Shown here: one piece after another, positions 1 through 5,288 of the stretch
Layout: the number at the start of each line of letters is the position of its first letter
Numbering within the stretch: the first letter of the stretch is position 1
DNA from: Bacteroidales bacterium UBA1769
GTDB lineage: Bacteria; Bacteroidota; Bacteroidia; Bacteroidales; UBA932
Direction: 5' to 3'
Assembly: GCA_002314725.1 (NCBI GenBank)
Contig: DCGV01000025.1
Coordinates: forward strand, 1 to 5,288
DNA: 5,288 bases
The notes under the pieces: generated by a model
What the model was told of the DNA's origin: nothing
Seen by the model: the letters and a program-made list of their open reading frames with translations, nothing else
Database searches by the model: none
Made by a program: the position numbers and the translations under genes

Positions 1-9
1 CCCATATCA

Positions 10-25
10 ATTCATTATGGTGAAT
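10..25. repeat. Short inverted repeat beside the REP-like element
   Basis: ATTCA (10-14) and TGAAT (21-25) are exact inverse complements around the six-base loop TTATGG. The repeat directly abuts the larger palindrome at 26-52, so both could be one compound structured element. Five-base arms are short enough to be chance. Confidence 0.25.
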
Positions 26-52
26 AGGGTCAAGGGACAGGTACCTGACCCT
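26..52. repeat. Palindromic REP-like element at the 3' end of the GmrSD-like gene
   Basis: The plus strand holds AGGGTCA (26-32) and its exact inverse complement TGACCCT (46-52). Inside is the perfect 10-base palindrome CAGGTACCTG (38-47), which extends to GGG-A-CAGGTACCTG-A-CCC (34-51) with one A/A mismatch. TGACCC can therefore pair with either of two upstream arms. There is no T-run after the hairpin on the minus strand, so it does not look like a standard intrinsic terminator. It resembles the short extragenic palindromes mobilised by REP-associated Y1 transposases (RAYTs), but that is from memory. It encodes the last residues and the stop codon of the GmrSD-like protein. Confidence 0.55.
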
Positions 53-2144
53 GGTCCAGCGATCCATCACTCTCTTCGTCTTCAGTCGTTGTCCAAAACT
101 CAAAAACAAGTTCAGAGGCAGGGATATTGCACTCTTCGAACAGGCCATGAAGAATGTTTATTTTCGTGGCAGTACTGTTATCTGTCCAAACATACATATT
201 AGGACCAAGTTCTTTTTTCCATGAGTCTGGAGTGTTTGAGAAACTGCATTTTTCATTGGCACACAACCACTCAATGGTTGATCTTTTTTCCAAAAGAATA
301 TGTCCACAGACTTGAATGAGCATCTCTTTCCAAGTACCGACAGTATAGCGCACACCATGAAGGAGATACGCCTGTAGTTTCTTCCCAGTAAACTCATAAT
401 CCTCTTCATCCAGGGAAGCAGATTCAGCCTCTTGCCTTATCGGCTCAAATGTTGTTGCCGGCATAGGCCATAGATGCATAAAGACATCAAGCAAACCTTG
501 CTGACGATTTTTCATTTCCGTTTCAGTCCACTGATCACATGATTTCACGTAGTTGTTCAAACGGAATGCGCTTTCCTTGAATCCCTTATCCATATCTCTC
601 TTTTCAAGGAAAGTGAGATTACTGTATTGAGAATTATATCCTGTCAAAGTCAGATTCGCCATTGTATGGAGATACTGCTGGTGAATTCTTTCCCAGTCAG
701 AGCCCAATGCCGCTTTCCATTTGTCAGACAAAGTCTGTGGCATAATATGCTCTATTGTTATGTTCTTCTCAGTCAGTTCTTTCACCACATCATGACGTTC
801 ATTGTTGTCCCGATTTTCCAAACGCTCAAATATGAACATGCGGGCATTGAGTGGCATTTTATAAATCTGACGGGATATGAAGTCACCTCTAACTTCCTCG
901 TCAGAAGGAAACACTGATGAACGGCCTTTTTTCAACAGCACATATTTCAGAACATTAATGTATGATGGCTTTGCACTCGAGTCTGCCGTATTGATATGAT
1001 TCAACACATCTCTATGCAATGTTGCAAACACTTTGTTCAGTGCATTCGAAGGCAGATTACAAATAATACGCCTTGCCCAATAACCTTCAATGACATCCAG
1101 CACCTCATATATTTCTGTTTCCGAAAGAGTGTTATTTGCTGCATAATCGAAGAAGGCAATGAAGAAAGGATATGCAACGGTAGAATCCAGTATTCTCAAC
1201 TGACTCAGTTTTCTGTTAAGCTTGTCTGTGCCGATAGTAGCATTGTCAATTTGGCTATATATCTTGGCATATCTATGCATATCCATCAACAGTGAAGAAC
1301 GGTCAATTCCAACACTCTCAGCATACTCTTTGAATATGAAATATATCTTGTCAATTCGTCCAATTTTTCCCTGCTTCATGGTCAGATAATCACGGACAAA
1401 AAAAGTAGGATTATAGTTAGTGTTGTCTTCAATGGGATTCCAGTAGCGAGTGTAAAGGTCGTCTTGCTCTTCAGGCGCAAGAGACATTAACAAGTAGTTC
1501 CTGATTTTGTCTGCTTCGCTCAGATCAAGACCTGTTGAGTTGAGGCTCTCAAATATCAACTGTGGGTCATCGTCTTCATCAAGTCGGATATTGATGACTT
1601 CAAGTTTTTTGATGGTTTCAAACAACTCATCAATAGTCAAACCGCAATGTATGACTTTATCGTAGAAGAAATCATAGTTGCGAGTTACATTAGATTCCTT
1701 TATATACTGGTCTTTTTGTTTGTAAAGCAAAGCATCAAAAGCCTGCATGTCTTTCTTTATTGGTTTCAGCTTTACCTTACGCTCATCCTCTTGATATTCA
1801 TCAACCAGATAGCGCTTGAATATTTTTTCAACGAGTTTGGAATCAGTTGCCTCAATCAGGTTCTCTTTCTTAGCATTGACCATAGCAATCAGCAACAACG
1901 ACACAGTCGTTATTCGCTGCTGACCGTCTATGATGTATCTGTCTTCTGTTCCAGCCTGAATGCTTGACACAATGCTGCCGAAGAAATGGCTTTTCCTGTT
2001 GCTGTTATGCAGTTTCATCAGGTCAGTGAACAACTGCTCGCAGTTATCCTCTTTCCAATCATAATTGCGCTGGTACAGCGGAATGATGAATCTTTTGTCT
2101 GATCCATCGAAGAACTTAATAAGAGGTTGAGCGTCACCTTTCAT
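30..2144 (-). CDS. Single-chain GmrSD-like (DUF262 + DUF1524) type IV restriction-type protein with an extra C-terminal domain
   Basis: 704 residues, intact. Seen: an N-terminal DUF262 (GmrS/ParB-like) domain with IPLYQRNYDW at residues 21-30, FGSIV at 55-59, DGQQR at 73-77 and the signature FESLNSTGLDLSEADKIRN at 198-216. A mostly helical middle follows. A DUF1524 (GmrD, HNH-type nuclease) domain has IEHIMPQ at 464-470 (H466 likely catalytic) and ANLTLTGYNSQYSN at 496-509 (N504), then K515. Residues about 584-684 form a further domain (GVRYTVGTWKEMLIQVC at 597-613; YVWTDNSTATKINILHGLFE at 651-670) that I cannot name. Known of the family: DUF262 binds and hydrolyses nucleotide and DUF1524 cleaves DNA, often phage DNA with modified cytosines. 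The ATG is the first start after an in-frame TAA two codons upstream; no Shine-Dalgarno is evident. It lies 52 bases after the methyltransferase on the same strand, so cotranscription is plausible. The last residues (about LDQGQVPVP) come from a palindromic repeat. The domain call is firm; the substrate is unknown. Confidence 0.9.
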   Translation of the reverse strand: MKGDAQPLIKFFDGSDKRFIIPLYQRNYDWKEDNCEQLFTDLMKLHNSNRKSHFFGSIVSSIQAGTEDRYIIDGQQRITTVSLLLIAMVNAKKENLIEATDSKLVEKIFKRYLVDEYQEDERKVKLKPIKKDMQAFDALLYKQKDQYIKESNVTRNYDFFYDKVIHCGLTIDELFETIKKLEVINIRLDEDDDPQLIFESLNSTGLDLSEADKIRNYLLMSLAPEEQDDLYTRYWNPIEDNTNYNPTFFVRDYLTMKQGKIGRIDKIYFIFKEYAESVGIDRSSLLMDMHRYAKIYSQIDNATIGTDKLNRKLSQLRILDSTVAYPFFIAFFDYAANNTLSETEIYEVLDVIEGYWARRIICNLPSNALNKVFATLHRDVLNHINTADSSAKPSYINVLKYVLLKKGRSSVFPSDEEVRGDFISRQIYKMPLNARMFIFERLENRDNNERHDVVKELTEKNITIEHIMPQTLSDKWKAALGSDWERIHQQYLHTMANLTLTGYNSQYSNLTFLEKRDMDKGFKESAFRLNNYVKSCDQWTETEMKNRQQGLLDVFMHLWPMPATTFEPIRQEAESASLDEEDYEFTGKKLQAYLLHGVRYTVGTWKEMLIQVCGHILLEKRSTIEWLCANEKCSFSNTPDSWKKELGPNMYVWTDNSTATKINILHGLFEECNIPASELVFEFWTTTEDEESDGSLDQGQVPVP

Positions 2145-2196
2145 AAATTATATTAGTTTTGTGTTGGGTCATTGCAACAGGTTTAATGACTGACTT
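2145..2196 (-). other. Intergenic gap with a small inverted repeat between methyltransferase and GmrSD-like gene
   Basis: This 52-base gap holds GTCATT (2168-2173) and AATGAC (2185-2190), an exact six-base inverted repeat with an 11-base loop. No T-run follows it on the minus strand, so it is a poor terminator. The bases just before the ATG at 2144 are A/T-rich (CTAATATAATTT on the minus strand) and could serve as a leader or part of a weak promoter. I see no good Bacteroides-type TAnnTTTG element. The gap is compatible with read-through from the restriction-modification genes. Confidence 0.35.
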
Positions 2197-4194
2197 TTAA
2201 TAATTCGTTATCAATAGATGAGTTACCTTCTTGTCGTTTCTATTCATAAAACTAACAAGATATTCTTTGTCAAAGGTACGAATATTTATTCCTTCTCTGT
2301 CGTATAAGCCATAAATGAATTCAGTGTTTTTTATAATCATCATCCATTTAGCTCGACATTCGTTTATCATATAATTGGCAAGTCGTTCCTGGTCCTCCCT
2401 TGTGAATGCGTTCTGTGCGTATGTGCTGAACTCGCTGTCGTATGGAGGATCCAAAAACACGAAATCATCTTCGGTCGGATTGGTCTCTCTTAAAAATGCC
2501 TCGAAATCTTTATTGTATATATTTGCATCCTTAAAATGCTCCCTTACTTCATCAGAACGATAATAACCCAATTTCTTGGCCAACAATTTGCTGTTGTACG
2601 CTATACCTCCGTATGGCACATTAAACTCTCCGTTGCTGCTATACCTGAACATTCCACTGTATGCATAATTTCTAAGAAAAAAGAATAGAGCACATTGCAA
2701 TTCTTTCGACAAATTATCTTTGTGATTGTACAAATTGCGGTAATTCATATAAACAGCACTCTTAATTGCCGTTTCAATATTGTCCAGCAAATCATCTTCT
2801 GGAAGCAAGTGTTTTTGCATCTCCAATTCGTGCATTCTAACCATCTTACGATAAAGATTTTTTTCCATCTCTTTCATTAGCACGCATGTGTGAGAAGACA
2901 TTTCTTCACCAATGATATCCAAGATGTCATCTTTGTGACTTGCACAAAAATTATGCACAAATGATTTCAATTCCTTTTCATCGATATTCTCTTCTCTATA
3001 TTTTTTATAGTTATTCACCAGTACAGGATTGGCATGGAAAAATTTTACGGCATTTTTCCACGCAGCATCCATCATCTCGATAATTCTATAAAACTCATTA
3101 TTATGGCTTGCAATGTTGTTATATAGAGAAACCAATTCTGTAGATAAATCATTAATAAAATATTGCTCTGCATTTAGAGCCATAAAGACAGACCCCCCAC
3201 CTACAAATGGTTCAAAGAATCTTTTAAAACGTGGGGTATTTGGCAATATATACTTCAATTCTTTTTCTTTTCCACCTGGCCATTTGATTATTGGTGGTAA
3301 GCCTGTTGAAATCATATGTTTCGATTCTGAATATGTCTTTTCTTTATTGAAAAAATTATCAAAATCCGACAAATTGGATTGATATGTTGCAACTACGCTT
3401 TCATTCGCCATAGTTGTGTTTTCAGCTTCTTGAATGTTGTATGTTTTATTCTCTTTCATATAGTGATTTCTTTCTTGCTCTGAAAAAGCCACATTAATTC
3501 TCATTCCTGCAGCTTCAAAATAATTGTTGTCAATCTCAACTCCGATAAATCGCCTATCTAACTCCATAGCAGCCACACCCACAGAACCGACTCCCATAAA
3601 TGGATCAAATATGATATCATCCTTGTTTGAGGCAATTTCAATCATCTTCTTAAGAATAGACACTGGTTTCTGTGCGGGATGCTTTGGATTTGCCAAACGT
3701 TCTGGCCGCATGCATATAGGACTTTCCAAAAAATTATGCATCTCTGCCTGCGATATGAAATTCCATGTATGTTTTTTGTTCCAGCATGTAAAAATCATTT
3801 CACAACTGTTCAGAAAACCCGCCTTGAAAATTTTGGGCGCTGGATTTGTCTTATGCCATATCATGAAATTTGATGTATCAAACTTATGGTCAAGACAATT
3901 ATACCAACGGCCTAAGTGGTTATAAGAAGTAAAGATAAAGAGGTTTCCAGTAGGCTTCAAAATCCTTATAAACTCATCAGCCCACTCTTCAGGATTAAAT
4001 TCAATCATATCCCAGTCTGCCACATCATTATTCATTGGTGTCCGTCCAGGCAAAGGAATATTACCAGTTGAATGTCTTCCTAAATTGTATGGTGGATCAG
4101 TAAGAATAAAGTCAATAGAGTTGTCGGGAATACGTTTTATCACATTCCTGCTGTCTGCTCTCAAAATACATTTGCGCCAATTAGGATCTTTCAT
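2197..4194 (-). CDS. Fused double DNA methyltransferase: beta-class N-terminal domain plus alpha-class Dam/D12 C-terminal domain
   Basis: 665 residues holding two complete SAM-dependent methyltransferases. Domain 1 (about 1-240) has motif IV TDPPYNLG at 32-39, then a recognition region including ADWD and WHKTNPAPK (113-121), then KHPAQKP (171-177) and motif I DPFMGVGS (197-204). That IV-to-I order is beta class. Residues about 240-298 are a polar linker. Domain 2 (about 299-665) has PIIKWPGGKEKE (301-312), motif I FFEPFVGGGSVFM (326-338), FINDLSTEL (346-354), FRYSSNGEFNVPYGG (516-530) and motif IV LDPPYDSEF (581-589). That I-to-IV order is alpha class, D12/Dam family, N6-adenine. Between FINDLSTEL and FRYSS it has a much longer helical stretch than Dam. 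DPPY in both suggests adenine targets, though a beta-class DPPY does not rigorously exclude N4-cytosine. Role: self-protection against the endonuclease encoded just upstream. The ATG overlaps that gene's stop (ATGA), implying coupled translation. Recognition site cannot be read from sequence. Confidence 0.94.
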   Translation of the reverse strand: MKDPNWRKCILRADSRNVIKRIPDNSIDFILTDPPYNLGRHSTGNIPLPGRTPMNNDVADWDMIEFNPEEWADEFIRILKPTGNLFIFTSYNHLGRWYNCLDHKFDTSNFMIWHKTNPAPKIFKAGFLNSCEMIFTCWNKKHTWNFISQAEMHNFLESPICMRPERLANPKHPAQKPVSILKKMIEIASNKDDIIFDPFMGVGSVGVAAMELDRRFIGVEIDNNYFEAAGMRINVAFSEQERNHYMKENKTYNIQEAENTTMANESVVATYQSNLSDFDNFFNKEKTYSESKHMISTGLPPIIKWPGGKEKELKYILPNTPRFKRFFEPFVGGGSVFMALNAEQYFINDLSTELVSLYNNIASHNNEFYRIIEMMDAAWKNAVKFFHANPVLVNNYKKYREENIDEKELKSFVHNFCASHKDDILDIIGEEMSSHTCVLMKEMEKNLYRKMVRMHELEMQKHLLPEDDLLDNIETAIKSAVYMNYRNLYNHKDNLSKELQCALFFFLRNYAYSGMFRYSSNGEFNVPYGGIAYNSKLLAKKLGYYRSDEVREHFKDANIYNKDFEAFLRETNPTEDDFVFLDPPYDSEFSTYAQNAFTREDQERLANYMINECRAKWMMIIKNTEFIYGLYDREGINIRTFDKEYLVSFMNRNDKKVTHLLITNY
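3301..3477 (-). other. Inter-domain linker and possible former start of the second methyltransferase
   Basis: This covers residues about 240-298 of the double methyltransferase. It is polar and low in recognisable motifs, rich in E, N, K and S, and lies between the last beta-class element and the PIIKWPGG motif of the Dam-like domain. An in-frame ATG (codon 262, bases 3411-3409, MANESVV) follows AAGAAG by several bases, so it could be a relic start codon from a time when the domains were separate genes, or a weak internal start giving a free Dam-like enzyme. The domain boundary is well supported; the internal start is speculation. Confidence 0.45.
4191..4194 (-). promoter_or_regulatory. ATGA stop/start overlap coupling endonuclease and methyltransferase
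   Basis: On the minus strand the bases read ATGA: the TGA ends the endonuclease and the ATG begins the methyltransferase in another frame. The preceding minus-strand bases GAAGAAAA are purine-rich and may act as a weak ribosome site. Such an overlap normally means the downstream gene is translated by terminating or re-initiating ribosomes. This also fixes the methyltransferase start, since MKDPNWRKCILRADS leads directly into the beta-class fold. Confidence 0.8.
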
Positions 4195-5018
4195 TTTTCT
4201 TCAGGCAAATATGCATCTTTAATATCATTAAGTGCATCTATTATATAGTGTGCAGACTCTCTATAAGCATCAAGTACAATGTCGTAACCCTTATCATATT
4301 TGCATACAAGATTCCAGAAGTCAGCACTAATAAGTAATTCATCTTTTGCAAAAAACTGAAGGACGCGTCCTTGTGTCCAAGGCATACCTTCACCAAAACG
4401 ATTATATGCTGTGGCAAAATATATTTTCACATTCTCCTCAGAACCTAAGGTATTGCATAGTATACAATATTGTTCCAACAAAGCTTCCTTTTCCGAACGT
4501 GCTTTTTTATTATCCAAGTCGCCACCAATCTTTAATTCTATCAAATAATGCATATTGCTTTCGATGTCGCGTAAATAATAATCGCTAATGTGGCGTTTGT
4601 TTTTTCTTGAACCCTTATACTCAGATCTAGAAGATAAACCCAAATAGTCTTTCTTATCATTCTGAGGTTTTAGATCATTGCTTTTATATTTCTCAAGTAG
4701 TTCGGCAATGTAATCAGTCTGTTCTTGGTAGAGAGTGCCTTCGACTTCTTGGGTTACTACGTAATTGAGTTTGGCTATACTTATAGCCATAGCCTCAAGC
4801 ATATTTCCAAGGCTACTATCAAGAGACCTACATAGTGCAGAGTAGTATTGAATTTCGGAACCCAATGCAGCTATGAAAACATTGTGTATCTTTGAATTAA
4901 TAACACCTTCAGAATTTGAAAGTTGGGATAAGTGTTTTTCTGAGAATGCACCTGCAAATGTCTTTACCGATGATTCTACAATAGAGCGTATGGCTCTTTC
5001 TTTTTCTTCTGCTGTCAT
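4191..5018 (-). CDS. TdeIII-like type II restriction endonuclease (PD-(D/E)XK fold)
   Basis: 275 residues, cytoplasmic, with no signal peptide or membrane segment. Seen: a candidate nuclease core D146 (in ISDYYLRD), then E161-L162-K163 in LIELKIGGDLDNKKARSEK, matching D...ExK of PD-(D/E)XK enzymes. An SSLGNMLEAMAISIA helix lies at 68-82. The segment VKIYFATAYNRFGEGMPW (197-214), followed by QFFAKDELLISADFW (221-235), resembles from memory the YFA-YNPFGE...FF...LLIG-EFW pattern of TdeIII-family endonucleases. Known of that family: type II enzymes reported to cut GGNCC. The partner here is adenine-type rather than C5-cytosine, so that specificity should not be carried over. Start: the ATG at 5018 is the first usable one after an in-frame TAA about 20 bases upstream, with no Shine-Dalgarno. 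It is the first gene of the presumed operon and overlaps the methyltransferase by four bases. A restriction nuclease next to its methyltransferase is very likely; the family name is less certain. Confidence 0.8.
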   Translation of the reverse strand: MTAEEKERAIRSIVESSVKTFAGAFSEKHLSQLSNSEGVINSKIHNVFIAALGSEIQYYSALCRSLDSSLGNMLEAMAISIAKLNYVVTQEVEGTLYQEQTDYIAELLEKYKSNDLKPQNDKKDYLGLSSRSEYKGSRKNKRHISDYYLRDIESNMHYLIELKIGGDLDNKKARSEKEALLEQYCILCNTLGSEENVKIYFATAYNRFGEGMPWTQGRVLQFFAKDELLISADFWNLVCKYDKGYDIVLDAYRESAHYIIDALNDIKDAYLPEEK

Positions 5019-5094
5019 AATTACATCATATAGTTGTTAGTTATTGCATTTGGACAAAATGTTTCTCAAGCAATGGTTAATCGTTTTTGCTATA

Positions 5095-5288
5095 TTATTT
5101 TTCAATCTTCACTTCTTTGAATTGTCCAAACACAGGATGATGACGATAAGCATACCCTGTGCCAATAGGAACGAAAAGAGTGCAATTCTCTGCTGTTTCT
5201 TCAAATGCATCCTCGGCAACATCAATCTGCTCTGGATGCTCATGGCGAATGTGGATTTCTTTGGTTTTACTCTTTGCGAACGCAGTCT
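5095..5288 (-). CDS. BspA-type leucine-rich-repeat surface protein, C-terminal fragment
   Basis: Only the last 63 codons and the TAA (5097-5095) fall in the window; the 5' part lies beyond the right edge. I translated it by hand. It reads from TAFAKSKTKEIHIRHEHPEQ through VAEDAFEETAENCTLFVP to GTGYAYRHHPVFGQFKEVKI. The pattern I-D-V-x-E-D-A-F, then C-T-L-F-V-P-x-G-T-x-x-A-Y, then P-V-F-x-x-F-K-x-V is the usual ending of BspA-like (LRR_5) proteins in Bacteroidales, which are typically secreted or surface-attached and linked to adhesion. No T9SS-type sorting domain follows the repeats. It is on the same strand as the defence genes but unrelated in role, and probably marks the ancestral edge of the locus. 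The alternative that it is another repeat-rich surface protein cannot be excluded from 63 residues. Confidence 0.8.
   Translation of the reverse strand, partial: TAFAKSKTKEIHIRHEHPEQIDVAEDAFEETAENCTLFVPIGTGYAYRHHPVFGQFKEVKIEK

Noticed and set aside
158..409. Minus-strand 83-codon frame inside the GmrSD-like gene.
   Set aside because: Out-of-frame shadow of the C-terminal domain, which is continuous in the main frame.
996..1295. Plus-strand open frame of 99 codons, and similar plus-strand frames at 627-917, 1647-1967, 3113-3382 and 3524-3925.
   Set aside because: All lie antisense within genes whose domains are unmistakable; their translations show no recognisable motif and they lack plausible start signals.
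2168..2190. Inverted repeat GTCATT...AATGAC as a terminator separating the restriction-modification genes from the GmrSD-like gene.
   Set aside because: Six-base stem, A/T-rich, and no T-run on the transcribed strand; more likely incidental.
2197..4194. Reading the double methyltransferase as a DpnII-like system with GATC specificity.
   Set aside because: The alpha plus beta composition is suggestive, but the upstream nuclease does not resemble DpnII/MboI and the recognition regions cannot be matched by eye, so no specificity is assigned.
5025..5058. Possible Bacteroides-type promoter upstream of the endonuclease: TTTG (5058-5055) and TATATGAT (5032-5025) on the minus strand.
   Set aside because: The spacing is 22 bases rather than about 19-21, and the downstream box matches only half of TAnnTTTG, so it is no better than chance in AT-rich DNA.
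5047..5061. CATTT-GGACA-AAATG inverted repeat in the gap before the endonuclease, as a terminator or operator.
   Set aside because: Five-base A/T-rich arms without a following T-run; too weak to call.
1..5288. CRISPR array, tRNA, rRNA, insertion sequence or phage genes.
   Set aside because: No spaced direct repeats, RNA cloverleaf or transposase/integrase coding was seen on either strand; nearly all bases are covered by the coding regions described.

Overview
The window reads as a small DNA-defence locus in a Bacteroidales-type genome (Bacteroides, Prevotella or a relative). This is inferred from the AT-rich sequence, A/T-rich leaders without clear Shine-Dalgarno sequences, and a BspA-type leucine-rich-repeat protein tail at the right edge. 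That tail ends in the CTLFVP...G...Y...PVFGQFKEV style common in Bacteroidales surface proteins. All real genes lie on the minus strand, so transcription runs from high to low coordinates.

Layout in transcription order. (1) 5288-5095: the last 63 residues of a BspA-like surface protein, cut by the window edge. (2) 5094-5019: a short gap. (3) 5018-4191: a 275-residue PD-(D/E)XK restriction endonuclease that looks TdeIII-like. (4) 4194-2197: a 665-residue protein made of two complete DNA methyltransferases, a beta-class enzyme (motif IV before motif I) followed by an alpha-class Dam/D12 enzyme. Its start codon overlaps the endonuclease stop in an ATGA. (5) 2196-2145: a 52-base gap with a small inverted repeat. 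(6) 2144-30: a 704-residue single-chain DUF262 + DUF1524 (GmrSD-like) protein with an extra C-terminal domain. (7) 26-52: a palindromic, repeat-like element that supplies the last residues and the stop codon of the GmrSD-like gene.

Likely teamwork (inference): the endonuclease and the double methyltransferase form a type II restriction-modification pair that cuts unmodified foreign DNA. Two methyltransferase domains of different class in one chain fit a non-palindromic site whose strands are methylated by different domains. The GmrSD-like protein belongs to a family known for restricting modified phage DNA (type IV), so the locus could attack both unmodified and modified invaders. The parts are known families. 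What is unusual is the combination: a TdeIII-like nuclease paired with adenine-type methyltransferases, a beta-alpha methyltransferase fusion, and a type IV-like gene on the same strand. The rest of the window, including the plus strand, shows no further credible gene.
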